Shown one piece after another: positions 10,132-18,315 of a DNA stretch of 64,000 nucleotides; position 1 is the stretch's first letter, and every line of letters begins with the position of its first letter. The stretch covers positions 1 through 64,000 of the forward strand of contig NZ_WBKT01000005.1 of NCBI RefSeq assembly GCF_008868175.1, in the 5' to 3' direction. The DNA is from Micromonospora sp. AMSO31t (GTDB lineage: Bacteria; Actinomycetota; Actinomycetes; Mycobacteriales; Micromonosporaceae). Both the position numbers and the translations under genes were made by a program. The notes under the pieces are model-generated. The model did not search any database, was not told the DNA's origin, and was given only the letters and a program-made list of their open reading frames with translations.

Positions 10132-11712
10132 ATGACGAACCCACAGGTCCCCGCGAACCAGCCCGGGGCATCCGCCGGCTGGCCCGCCGCGCCGCAGCAG
10201 CCGTGGCCGCAGCAGAGCGTGCCGCATCCGGGCATGCCGCAGGTCCCCTACCCAGGAGTGCCGCAGCCACCGCACCCGATGGCCGGGCAGTCGCCGTATC
10301 CGGTGGCCGGGCAGCCGTACCCGGTGGCGGGGCAGGCCGCGTACCCGCCGAGCGGCTGGGCCGGGCCGGGCGGTAACCCCCCGGCGGCGCCCAAGCGGCG
10401 CGGACGTCTCGCGCTGCTGCTGGCTGGCGGCATCGTGGCCGTGCTGGCCGTCGGCGCCGGCACCGCCTACGGCGTCTCCCAGCTGATCGGCGGAAGCTCC
10501 GGCGGGGACGGCGACCTGAAGACCGCCTGGGTGCTGGACTTCCCCGAGCGGCAGAACATGACCGGGCTCACTGCGTTCGACCAGGAGGACATGTTCGGCG
10601 CCTGGCTGGTCGGCGACAACGTGGTACGGGCGCAGGCGGACGGCGTGCTCGCCTACCGGCTCTCCGACGGCGGGCAGGCCTGGGGCGCCCCCGCGCCCGA
10701 AGGAACCTCGGTCTGCGTCGCCGCCCAGGCGGTGACCGACGGGCGGGGTGCGGTCGCGGTCGGCTCCGACAAGTCCTGCAACACCGTCGCCGGAGTCGAC
10801 CTGAACAGCGGCACAGTGACCTGGCAGGCCAAGTTCCCCGCGCCGGTCATCGAGGGGCGCGACACCCTCACCGCACCGGACCTGTCGGTCGCCGGTCAGC
10901 AGGTGATCGTCCGCTCCGAGGACACCCTGATCGGGCTGTCGCTCGCCACCGGGAAACAGCTCTGGCGCACCACCGGCGAAAAGCTGCTGCCGGGGCGGGA
11001 CTGCGGGTTCAAGGACATGCGGGCCGCCGACGAGCTGGTGGTGGTCACCTACGGCTGCCCGCGCGGCGGCGAGGTGGACGCCCTCGACCCGGCCACCGGC
11101 AAGGTGCGCTGGCGGCAGCGGCTGCCCGAGTCGAAGCTCATCGACGGCGTGCTGAGCGTGCAGCCGCCGGTGGGCCTGCCGGGGCTCGGGCATGACGCGT
11201 ACACGATCCGGGACCCGCGGACCGGCAAGGAGGTGGCCTCCTTCACCGACCCGATCGACGGCGTCGAGCTGTGGGACGTGCCGCCGAACCGGTCCAACGC
11301 GATCGACGGTCCGGCGATCTACGAGTGCCTCGTCACCGACGACACCCTCTACTTCCCGACCTTTCCCAAGCCGGTGCCGGACACCGGGCGGTCGGCCAAC
11401 CAGATCGTCGCGATCGACCTGGCCACCGGCAAGAAGCGCTGGATCTCCTCCGGCCACAGCAGCAGCAAGGTCCAGCTGATCCGCCAGGACGAGCAGGGCG
11501 TACTCGCCTGGGAGAGCGGCGACCGGAAGAAGTCCCCGCCGCGCCTGGTCCGCATCGACCCGGCCACCGCCAAGGTCAGCGTGGTGGCGGAGGGGCCGCT
11601 CTCGGCCGGCTTCGAGGGCGAGGCGGCCAAGGTCATGGAGCGGGACGGGGTCGTGGTGATCGTGCCCTGGAAGCACGTCGTGGCGGACCGGGCGATCACC
11701 GTTCTCCGCTGA
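10132..11712 (+). CDS. Membrane-anchored PQQ-like beta-propeller protein
   Basis: 526 residues. Proline-rich N terminus with near-repeats of YPVAGQ and HPMAGQ (about residues 20-75), one membrane helix (about 95-117, LALLLAGGIVAVLAVGAGTAYG), then an extracellular beta-propeller: recurring blades such as LATGKQLWRTTGE, PATGKVRWRQRL and LATGKKRWISSG, the W-rich motif of pyrroloquinoline quinone repeat proteins. No catalytic residues for a dehydrogenase were identified, so it is more likely a binding or scaffold protein. It starts 20 nt after the metallopeptidase gene and is followed by a hairpin, making a two-gene operon. Confidence 0.78.
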   Translation: MTNPQVPANQPGASAGWPAAPQQPWPQQSVPHPGMPQVPYPGVPQPPHPMAGQSPYPVAGQPYPVAGQAAYPPSGWAGPGGNPPAAPKRRGRLALLLAGGIVAVLAVGAGTAYGVSQLIGGSSGGDGDLKTAWVLDFPERQNMTGLTAFDQEDMFGAWLVGDNVVRAQADGVLAYRLSDGGQAWGAPAPEGTSVCVAAQAVTDGRGAVAVGSDKSCNTVAGVDLNSGTVTWQAKFPAPVIEGRDTLTAPDLSVAGQQVIVRSEDTLIGLSLATGKQLWRTTGEKLLPGRDCGFKDMRAADELVVVTYGCPRGGEVDALDPATGKVRWRQRLPESKLIDGVLSVQPPVGLPGLGHDAYTIRDPRTGKEVASFTDPIDGVELWDVPPNRSNAIDGPAIYECLVTDDTLYFPTFPKPVPDTGRSANQIVAIDLATGKKRWISSGHSSSKVQLIRQDEQGVLAWESGDRKKSPPRLVRIDPATAKVSVVAEGPLSAGFEGEAAKVMERDGVVVIVPWKHVVADRAITVLR

Positions 11713-11729
11713 ACGGGATCGCCGGGAGG

Positions 11730-11755
11730 GGCGGGCCACCGGTCGGTGGTCCGCC
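11730..11755 (+). terminator. Hairpin after the propeller gene
   Basis: GGCGGGCCACCG and its near-complement GGTGGTCCGCC pair around a GTC loop, 17 nt after the stop codon. No U-run follows, as is common in high-GC actinobacteria. Confidence 0.55.
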
Positions 11756-11871
11756 CGTCGAGGTGGGAGAGCGTCCGAAGCGGGGCACTTTCTCGCCGCC
11801 AGTCGATCGCCCCTGAACGTCTCCGGGTGCGGTTGTTGTCGCTGGGGCAGCAACAGACGCACCCACCATGC

Positions 11872-12246
11872 TCAGAGGTAGATGCAGAACGGGTGACCGG
11901 CCGGGTCGAGGTGCACCCGGACGTCGTCCTGGGGCTGGAAGTCCGCCACGGTGGCGCCCAGGGACACCGCGTACGCCGACGCCGCGTCGAGGTCGTCGAC
12001 CTTGATGTCGAGGTGCGCCATCATCTGTGGCTCGCCCGGGCCGGCCGGCCAGACCGGCCGTACGTAGGCCGGCTCGGTCTGGAATGCCAGCCCGGCGCCG
12101 CCTCCGGACGCGGCCAGGACGACCCAGCCCGGCTCGTCCTCGTCCCGTGACCACCCGAGCAGCCGTTCGTAGAACCCGGCCAGCTCGCGCGCGTCGGGCG
12201 CGTCCAGCACGGTCGTCGTCATCGTCAGCCGGGGCCGTTCATCCAT
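11872..12246 (-). CDS. VOC (glyoxalase-like) family protein
   Basis: 124 residues, one vicinal-oxygen-chelate module pair: TTTVLDAPDARELAGFYERLLGW at the N terminus, then HLDIKVDDLDAASAYAVSLGATV and a C-terminal DPAGHPFCIYL, which matches actinobacterial glyoxalase/bleomycin-resistance-like proteins. The substrate cannot be inferred. Convergent with the propeller gene and divergent from proS (191-bp gap in which I see only the proS -10 box). Confidence 0.82.
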   Translation of the reverse strand: MDERPRLTMTTTVLDAPDARELAGFYERLLGWSRDEDEPGWVVLAASGGGAGLAFQTEPAYVRPVWPAGPGEPQMMAHLDIKVDDLDAASAYAVSLGATVADFQPQDDVRVHLDPAGHPFCIYL

Positions 12247-12437
12247 TCCGCTCTCCTACCCCGGGTCGGCACCCTCCACGCCGGACACCGGCCCCGCGTC
12301 GGTGGAACGTTATCGAGGTCAAACCGTGCCGATGACCTCCATGGCGTTCCACCGAGCGCCGCACCGACAGGCAGCTCGGCTCCGAGACGGGGGCCAATAC
12401 GATCGCTTGCCGACCCCGCCCGCCGTACGCTGCCTCA

Positions 12438-14207
12438 ATGCTGCTGCGCATGTCGACCCTGCTGCTCCGGACCCTGCGCGAGGATCCGGCCGACGCGGAG
12501 GTGCCGAGCCACCGGCTCCTGCTCCGCGCCGGCTACGTCCGCCGCGCCGCGCCGGGCGGCTACACCTGGCTGCCGCTGGGCAAGCTGGTGCTGGAACGGG
12601 TCACCGAGATCGTCCGCGCGGAGATGGCGGCGATCGGCGACCAGGAGGTGCACTTCCCGGCGCTGCTGCCGGCCGAGCCCTACCGGACCAGCGGGCGGTG
12701 GACGGAGTACGGCGACGACATCTTCACCCTCGAAGACCGCAAGGGCGCCGCGCACCTGCTCGCCCCGACCCACGAGGAGATGGCCGCGCTGCTGGTGAAG
12801 GACCTGTTCAGCTCCTACCGGGACTTCCCGGTGACGCTGTTCCAGATCCAGACCAAGTTCCGGGACGAGGCCCGGCCGCGGGCCGGCCTGCTGCGCGGGC
12901 GCGAGTTCCTCATGAAGGACGCCTACTCGTTCGACCTGGACGAGGCGGGGCTCCAGGCGGCCTACGACCGGCACCGCGAGGCGTACCGACGGATCTTCAC
13001 CCGCCTCGGGCTGGACTTCACCGTGGTGCACGCGATGTCCGGGGCGATGGGCGGCTCGGCGTCGGAGGAGTTCCTGGCCGCCACGCCGGTCGGTGAGGAC
13101 ACCTACGTCGGCTGCACCGCCTGCGACTACGCGGCCAACACCGAGGCCGTGGTGACGCGCGCGCCGGCGGCCGGCGACCCGGACGCGCACCCGGCCACGG
13201 AGGTGCACGACACCCCGGAGACGCCGACCATCGCGTCCCTGGTCGACCTGGCCAACGCCCGCGCGCTGGCCGGCCGGACCGACTGGAATGCCGGCGACAC
13301 GCTGAAGAACGTGGTGCTGGCCGTCCGCCGTCCCGGTGCCGGGCAGGCGGAGCTGCTGGTCGTCGGTCTGCCCGGCGACCGCGAGGTGGACCTGAAGCGG
13401 GTCGAGGCGGCGCTCGCCCCGGCCACCGTGGCGGTCTTCGACGACTGGGCGGCGCACCCGGAACTGGTCCGGGGCTACATCGGGCCGCAGATCCTGGCCA
13501 AGCACGGCGTCCGCTACCTGGTCGACCCCCGGGTGGTCACCGGCACCACCTGGCTGACCGGCGCCAACGAGCCGGGCCGGCACGCCACCGACGTGGTGTG
13601 CGGGCGGGACTTCGTTCCGGACGGCACCATCGAGGCCGCCGAGGTGCGCCCGGGCGACCCCTGCCCGGCCTGCGGCACGGGCGAGCTGACCACGCGCCGG
13701 GGCATCGAGGTGGGGCACATCTTCCAGCTCGGCCGCCGGTACACCGACGCCTTCGCTGTCGACGTCCTCGGCCGGGAGGGCAAGCCGGTCCGGCCCACCA
13801 TGGGCTGCTACGGCATCGGCGTGTCGCGAGCGGTCGCGTCGGTGGCCGAGCAGCACCACGACGACCGGGGGCTGGTCTGGCCGGCCGAGGTCGCGCCGTG
13901 CGACGTACACGTGGTGGCGGCCGGGAAGGGGCCGCAGCTCGACGCGGCGCTGGACCTCGGCGGCCGGCTGTCCGCCGCGGGCCTGCGGGTGCTGGTCGAC
14001 GACCGCACCCACGTCTCGGCCGGGGTGAAGTTCACCGACGCCGAGCTGATCGGCATCCCGCGCGCCGTCGTGGTCGGCCGCCGGCTCGCCGAAGGGTACG
14101 TCGAGCTGCGCGACCGGGCCTCCGGCGAGCGGATTGAGTTGCCAGTGGACGGCCTGGTCGAGCGCCTGCTCGACGAGGCGCGTGGGGCGCGTCGCGACGG
14201 GGTGTAG
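12438..14207 (+). CDS. proS: Prolyl-tRNA synthetase, bacterial type
   Basis: 589 residues, charging tRNA-Pro. Class II motifs are present: motif 1 region [24 protein letters not shown], motif 2 [25 protein letters not shown] and motif 3 [17 protein letters not shown]. Between motifs 2 and 3 is the editing insertion (INS, about residues 230-400), and the C-terminal anticodon-binding domain follows. TACGCT at 12426-12431 ends 6 nt before the ATG with no Shine-Dalgarno, so it is probably leaderless. Isolated from the rest of the translation genes and followed by a CBS gene after a 55-bp gap. Confidence 0.96.
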   Translation: MLLRMSTLLLRTLREDPADAEVPSHRLLLRAGYVRRAAPGGYTWLPLGKLVLERVTEIVRAEMAAIGDQEVHFPALLPAEPYRTSGRWTEYGDDIFTLEDRKGAAHLLAPTHEEMAALLVKDLFSSYRDFPVTLFQIQTKFRDEARPRAGLLRGREFLMKDAYSFDLDEAGLQAAYDRHREAYRRIFTRLGLDFTVVHAMSGAMGGSASEEFLAATPVGEDTYVGCTACDYAANTEAVVTRAPAAGDPDAHPATEVHDTPETPTIASLVDLANARALAGRTDWNAGDTLKNVVLAVRRPGAGQAELLVVGLPGDREVDLKRVEAALAPATVAVFDDWAAHPELVRGYIGPQILAKHGVRYLVDPRVVTGTTWLTGANEPGRHATDVVCGRDFVPDGTIEAAEVRPGDPCPACGTGELTTRRGIEVGHIFQLGRRYTDAFAVDVLGREGKPVRPTMGCYGIGVSRAVASVAEQHHDDRGLVWPAEVAPCDVHVVAAGKGPQLDAALDLGGRLSAAGLRVLVDDRTHVSAGVKFTDAELIGIPRAVVVGRRLAEGYVELRDRASGERIELPVDGLVERLLDEARGARRDGV

Positions 14208-14262
14208 CGGACGCGCCACGGGGTACCGCAGACGGATCGACCAAGGCGTTTCGGAGGCTCTC

Positions 14263-14682
14263 ATGTACCGGGTCAGTGACGTGATGACCAAGCAGGTGGT
14301 CTACCTGCCCGCGGAGACTCCCCTGGACGAGGCGGCCAGGGTGATGAAGGAGTCGGACATCGGCGATGTCGTGGTCACCGACGGAGCCACCCTGGCCGGC
14401 GTGCTGACCGACCGCGACATCGTGGTGCGGGCCGTCGCCGAGCGGGCCGACCCGGGGAGCACCACGATCGGTTCGATCGTCACCCGCGAGGTGGTGATGA
14501 TCGAGCAGCACTGCACGGCGGGCGAGGCGGCCGCGCTGATGCGCGAGCGCAACATCCGGCGGGTGCTGGTCTGCGACAGCGACCGCAAGCTGGTCGGCAT
14601 CGTCTCCCTCGGCGACCTGGCCATGCAGCTCGACCCGAACTCCGCGCTGAGCGACATCAGCGAGGCCGCCCCGAACGTGTGA
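14263..14682 (+). CDS. CBS-domain pair protein
   Basis: 139 residues consisting almost entirely of two CBS domains: MYRVSDVMTKQVVYLPAETPLDEAARVMKE with TDRDIVVRAVA, and SIVTREVVMIEQHCTAGEAAALMRERNIRRVLV with GIVSLGDLA. Such small proteins bind adenine nucleotides as energy or redox sensors (the Hrp1 type in mycobacteria). ATG at 14263 with CGGAGG 6 nt upstream. It resembles the second CBS protein at 25623-26048, a likely paralogue. Confidence 0.9.
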   Translation: MYRVSDVMTKQVVYLPAETPLDEAARVMKESDIGDVVVTDGATLAGVLTDRDIVVRAVAERADPGSTTIGSIVTREVVMIEQHCTAGEAAALMRERNIRRVLVCDSDRKLVGIVSLGDLAMQLDPNSALSDISEAAPNV

Positions 14683-14751
14683 TCCGCCCGACCCGGTGCC
14701 CTCCCGGCCGACCCCGGAGGGCGCCGGGTCACCGGCGGTAGCCTGGCGGTC

Positions 14752-15177
14752 ATGTCCGAGATGCCGAGCAAGCTGGCCGAGATCGTCGACGAGTTCGCCG
14801 CCGCCCCGCGCGACGTGGTGCTGGAGATGCTGCTGGAGTTCTCCGACGTGATCCCGCCGCTGCCCGAGGGCGTGGACCGGGACGACCTGGAGCAGGTCCC
14901 CGAGTGCCAGACCGCGTTCTTCCTGCGCGCCGAGGTCAACCCGGACAAGACGGTGAGCACCATCTTCGACTGCCCGCCGGAGGCGCCGACCACCCGGGCG
15001 TTCGCCGGCATCCTCGCCGAGGGCCTGGCCGGGGCGAGCGCCGAGGACGTGCTGGCCGTGCCGGACGACCTCTACCAGCGGATGGGCCTGGCCCAGGCCA
15101 TCAGCCCACTGCGCATCCGCGGCGGCACCGCCATCCTGGCCCGGCTGAAGCGCCAGGTCCGGGAACAGATCTCCTGA
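14752..15177 (+). CDS. sufE: SufE-family sulfur acceptor
   Basis: 141 residues. SufE proteins take persulfide sulfur from a cysteine desulfurase and pass it to Fe-S assembly. The core motif VPECQTAFFL holds the acceptor Cys at about residue 52, equivalent to the GCQS Cys in E. coli SufE, and FAGILAEGLAGASAEDVL and the final helix MGLAQAISPLRIRG fit the family. TAGCCT (14739-14744) ends 7 nt before the ATG, so it is probably leaderless. No SufS or Suf operon is nearby; a rhodanese at 6.2-7.1 kb could be its functional partner. Confidence 0.92.
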   Translation: MSEMPSKLAEIVDEFAAAPRDVVLEMLLEFSDVIPPLPEGVDRDDLEQVPECQTAFFLRAEVNPDKTVSTIFDCPPEAPTTRAFAGILAEGLAGASAEDVLAVPDDLYQRMGLAQAISPLRIRGGTAILARLKRQVREQIS

Positions 15178-15197
15178 TCGACGGGTTGTCGCTGGTC

Positions 15198-15830
15198 ATG
15201 GAGATCGAGATCTACGCCGACGTCGTCTGCCCCTGGTGCTGGATCGGCAAGCGCCGCCTGGAGCAGGCCCTGGAGCGGTACGACGGCGAGGTGACAGTCC
15301 GGTTCCGGCCGTTCCAGCTGGACCCGACGCCGGTGACCGAGCCGAAGCCGCTCATCGAGGCGCTGGGCGCGAAGTTCGGTGGCCGGGACAAGGCCGAGGG
15401 CATGGCCGCCCACGTCACCCGGATCGCCGAGGGCGCCGGGATCGAGATGCACTTCGACCGCGCCGTGGCCGCGAACACCTTCGAGGCGCACCGGCTGGTC
15501 CGGTTCGCCACCGAGCGGGGCCGCGCCGCCGAGCTGGTCGAAAGGCTCTACCGGGCGCACTTCCAGGACGGGATCGACGTCGGGTCGACCGACGCGCTGG
15601 TCAAGCTGGCCGCCGAGGTGGGCCTGGACGAGACCGAGGCCCGGGACTACCTGGAGTCGAACCTCGGCCGCCGGGAGGTGGCCGCCGACCTGAGCGAGGC
15701 GCACCAGCTCGGCGTCTCCAGCGTGCCGACGTTCGTGCTGGCCGGGAAGTACGCCGTGACCGGCGCCCAGGAGCCGGAGACCCTGCTGGCCGCCCTGCAC
15801 GAGGTGGCGCAGCGCGAGGCGTCCGCGTGA
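15198..15830 (+). CDS. DsbA-family FrnE-like oxidoreductase
   Basis: 210 residues without a signal peptide. A thioredoxin fold opens with MEIEIYADVVCPWCWIGKRR (CPWC at residues 11-14), the large helical insertion follows, and the cis-Pro loop is VSSVPTFVLAGKYAVTGAQ. This matches FrnE-like cytoplasmic DsbA proteins (2-hydroxychromene isomerase/DSBA clan). ATG at 15198 is preferred; TTG at 15186 is possible. It begins 20 nt after sufE and probably shares its transcript. A parS-like 16-mer abuts its stop codon. Confidence 0.9.
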   Translation: MEIEIYADVVCPWCWIGKRRLEQALERYDGEVTVRFRPFQLDPTPVTEPKPLIEALGAKFGGRDKAEGMAAHVTRIAEGAGIEMHFDRAVAANTFEAHRLVRFATERGRAAELVERLYRAHFQDGIDVGSTDALVKLAAEVGLDETEARDYLESNLGRREVAADLSEAHQLGVSSVPTFVLAGKYAVTGAQEPETLLAALHEVAQREASA

Positions 15831-15846
15831 TGTTTCACGTGGAACA
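15831..15846. other. parS-like site, distal
   Basis: TGTTTCACGTGGAACA matches the parS consensus TGTTTCACGTGAAACA at 15 of 16 bases and begins directly after the dsbA stop codon. It lies about 39 kb from parAB. The same variant (GTGGAAC) recurs at 59228-59243, which supports its being a real ParB site. Confidence 0.8.
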
Positions 15847-15866
15847 AGATCGATGCGGGTGACGAC

Positions 15867-16415
15867 CTAGGCCGGTCGGGCCAGGTCCTCCATGACCGTT
15901 GCACCGGGCAGCGCGCCGAGCGCCGGCCCGGGCAACGCGATCTTGCTGTGCCGTACGCCGGAACCGATGATCACGTGCGGCGTGGCGATCACGCGCGAGT
16001 CGACCAGGATCGGCCAGTCCTCCGGGAGCCCGATCGGGGTGATCCCGCCGTACTCCATCCCGGTCAGCTCGACCGCCTCGGCCATCGGCGCGAAGCTCGC
16101 CTTGCGCACGTCGAGCATGCGGCGGACCACGCCGTTCACGTCGGCCCGGGTGGTGGCGAGCACGATGCAGGCCGCGTAGCGCGTCTCGCCGCCCCGCTTG
16201 CCGGCGACCACGACGCAGTTGGCCGACTCGTCCAGCCCCACCTCGTACGCCGCGCAGAACGCCGCCGTGTCGGCCAGCTCGGCGTCGATCGGGGCGACCA
16301 GCACGTCGTCCACGTCCACCGGAGCCTCGTCCGGCCACCGCTCGATCGCGGCGGCCACGGGCGCGGCCAGCAGGTCCAGTCGGGTACGGGCGGGCTCGGT
16401 CTTCAGCGTCCCCAT
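15867..16415 (-). CDS. YbaK/EbsC-family aminoacyl-tRNA deacylase
   Basis: 182 residues, whole-length YbaK fold: DTAAFCAAYEVGLDESANCVVVAGK, RRMLDVRKASFAPMAEAVELTGMEYGGITPIGLP and the final GSGVRHSKIALPG. These proteins hydrolyse mis-charged aminoacyl-tRNAs such as Cys-tRNA-Pro, with the conserved Lys of RKASFA. The ATG at 16413-16415 is preferred to an upstream GTG near 16478. Convergent with dsbA, separated only by the parS-like site. ProS with its own editing domain is encoded 1.7 kb away. Confidence 0.87.
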   Translation of the reverse strand: MGTLKTEPARTRLDLLAAPVAAAIERWPDEAPVDVDDVLVAPIDAELADTAAFCAAYEVGLDESANCVVVAGKRGGETRYAACIVLATTRADVNGVVRRMLDVRKASFAPMAEAVELTGMEYGGITPIGLPEDWPILVDSRVIATPHVIIGSGVRHSKIALPGPALGALPGATVMEDLARPA

Positions 16416-16497
16416 CACGGCTGCGATCCTCGCACCCGCCGGACGGCTCCGCTCGCCGACGTCCCGACCGGTCCGCATGCCGGACGAGGTGACGGGG

Positions 16498-16692
16498 TCA
16501 GCTGCCGGTGAGGAAGGCGTTCTCGCGGGCGAACGTCCGGTCCTGGTGGGCCGCCAGCTCCTCGGCCCGCAGGGCCTGGGAGCGGTGGGTCTCCACGTCC
16601 TCGATGCCGTGCCGGACCCCGAGCCGGATCACGCCGTAGAGGAAGACGAAGCCGAAGACGTACAGGATCACGGTGGTGAGGAAGACCAGCAT
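16498..16692 (-). CDS. Small single-pass membrane protein
   Basis: 64 residues, MLVFLTTVILYVFGFVFLYGVIRLG followed by a charged tail ending in FARENAFLTGS. One N-terminal membrane helix, hydrophilic C terminus. TACCGT ends 6 nt before the ATG, the leaderless pattern common in this window. No family recognised. It lies in the same direction as the NmrA-like gene upstream of it (37-bp gap). Confidence 0.65.
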   Translation of the reverse strand: MLVFLTTVILYVFGFVFLYGVIRLGVRHGIEDVETHRSQALRAEELAAHQDRTFARENAFLTGS

Positions 16693-16729
16693 GCGGCCAC
16701 GGTAGGGCGGTCCGGAACCGCAAGACGTT

Positions 16730-17509
16730 TCATCTCCCGCCGGTTCCCCCGTACGTGTCGGCGAGGTGGTCGGCCCAGGTGCGGGTGCCGGTCGGGGTGG
16801 CGGCGGTGGTGAGGCCGCCGGCACGCAGCTCCCGGCCGAGCCGCCCCGGGATCCGCACCGGCAGCAGCGGACGGTGTGACCGCCGGGCCTTCCGCCAGGC
16901 GCGGGCCGCCTCGTCGTAGCGGAGCACCTCCGGCCCGCCGAAGTCCTCGATCCGCCCCGACGGCCCGGCGGCCAGCATCGCGGCGAGCCGGCCCGCCACC
17001 TCGCCGGGGTCGACCGGCTGGGCGAGCACCTTCGGGTCCCCGAGCACCGGCCCGAGCCGGCTCGCGCCCCGCAGCAGCTCCTCCAGGAACTCCGGGAACT
17101 GGGTCGCCCGCAGCACGCTCCACGGCACCGGCCCGGCGGCCACGACCTGCTCGGCCGCGAGCTTGTGCCGGTAGTAGCCGAGCGGGACCCGGTCGACGCC
17201 GACGATCGAGACGTAGACCAGGTGGCCCACCCCGGCGTGCCCGGCGGCCAGCACCAGCCGGCGGGTGCCCAGCACGTCGATCTCGTGGGTGCGCCGGTTC
17301 GGCGAGGAGGCCAGGTGCAGCACGGCCTCCATCCCGTCGACGGCCGCCGCCAGCCCCGCACCGGTGGCCAGGTCGGCCGCCACCCACTCCACTCCGGCGT
17401 CGTTCCGGGGCCGCCGGCTCACCGCGCGGACGGTGTGCCCCTCGTCGCGCAGTCGGGGCAGCGTCACCCGCCCGAGCCGTCCACTCGCCCCGGTCACCAG
17501 CACCCGCAT
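16730..17509 (-). CDS. NmrA-like NAD(P)-binding protein (atypical SDR)
   Basis: 259 residues. N-terminal Rossmann motif MRVLVTGASGRLGRVTLP (GASGxLG), then VLHLASSP and HLVYVSIVGVDRVPLGYYRHKLAAEQ with a YxxxK-like pair, and a C-terminal portion typical of NAD(P)H-binding sugar-epimerase relatives. Such proteins are either reductases or redox sensors; the substrate is unknown. It is followed by the small membrane protein gene on the same strand. Confidence 0.85.
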   Translation of the reverse strand: MRVLVTGASGRLGRVTLPRLRDEGHTVRAVSRRPRNDAGVEWVAADLATGAGLAAAVDGMEAVLHLASSPNRRTHEIDVLGTRRLVLAAGHAGVGHLVYVSIVGVDRVPLGYYRHKLAAEQVVAAGPVPWSVLRATQFPEFLEELLRGASRLGPVLGDPKVLAQPVDPGEVAGRLAAMLAAGPSGRIEDFGGPEVLRYDEAARAWRKARRSHRPLLPVRIPGRLGRELRAGGLTTAATPTGTRTWADHLADTYGGTGGR

Positions 17510-17577
17510 CCCGTTCTCCCCTCCACCCGTTCGCTCCTTCCTGGACGGCGACGGCCGACCCGAGGTGACCGGCTGTG

Positions 17578-17618
17578 CGGCGACTCACCCTCGGCGACTC
17601 ACCCGCGGCGACTCGACT
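17578..17618. repeat. 14-bp tandem repeat over the GAP-family stop codon
   Basis: CGGCGACTCACCC plus one variable base occurs at 17578 and 17592, and a third diverging copy begins at 17606. The stop codon of the minus-strand membrane protein lies inside the second unit, so copy-number change would alter the C terminus. Confidence 0.7.
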
Positions 17619-18264
17619 CCAGCAGGTCGAGCACGGTCACCAGCGCGAAGAACGCGATCACCACCTCGCTGACCACCCAGCCGTGCCGGTCGGCCCAGCG
17701 CCGGAGCCGGGGCAGCGCCGTCGCGGCCCGACCACGGGCCAGCAGCAGGATGAGCAGGGGCACGGCGAGCAGCCCGAGGGTCAGCAGGACGAACGGCAGC
17801 AGGTGCCACCACGCAAGGTTGTGCCGGGCGACGCTGGCGCCGACGGCCGCCATGGTGAGGTCGTCGCTCGGGGCGGTCGCGAAGAGCACCACCCCGAGCC
17901 GCAGGGCGTAGCCCGGCCCGGCCCGGCGGAGCGGCTCCATCCAGCGGGGCGGGCCGGTGCGGTGCCGGCGCAGCCAGACGACCACCGCGAGGATCACCAG
18001 CAGCGCCAGCACGGCCCAGTCGATCCAGATCGCGGTCCGTTCGAACCGGACGACGTCGGTCTCCGCTCTCGCCTCCGGACCGCGGAGCACCCTGGTGAGC
18101 AGCCAGCTCAGCGTCACCCCGGCGACGACCACCGCCCCCGCCCCGGTGAGGTACCCGAGCGAGGCGGCCCGGGGCCGCTCGGCCGACGCGAGGAGCACCG
18201 CCGCGACCACCTGCGTCCCGGCCACCATCACCACGGCCAGCGGCAGGATGGTCAGGAAGTTCAT
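17599..18264 (-). CDS. GAP-family (SAP-like) membrane protein
   Basis: 221 residues, six predicted membrane segments beginning FLTILPLAVVMVAGTQVVAAVLL, with DDLTMAAVGASVARHNLAWWHLLPFVLLTL in the second half. This matches the GAP/Sap family, linked in mycobacteria to glycolipid or sulfolipid addressing across the membrane. Its 3' end lies in a 14-bp tandem repeat (17578-17618). Confidence 0.75.
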   Translation of the reverse strand: MNFLTILPLAVVMVAGTQVVAAVLLASAERPRAASLGYLTGAGAVVVAGVTLSWLLTRVLRGPEARAETDVVRFERTAIWIDWAVLALLVILAVVVWLRRHRTGPPRWMEPLRRAGPGYALRLGVVLFATAPSDDLTMAAVGASVARHNLAWWHLLPFVLLTLGLLAVPLLILLLARGRAATALPRLRRWADRHGWVVSEVVIAFFALVTVLDLLESSRRG

Positions 18265-18315
18265 CGCCCGCCCATCCTCCCGGCCCGTCCTCGGGCCCGG
18301 GCCGCTTTGCGCGGA

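Noticed and set aside
15972..15984. TCACGTGCGG as another parS
   Set aside because: Shares only the central CACGTG; flanking TTT and AAA are missing.
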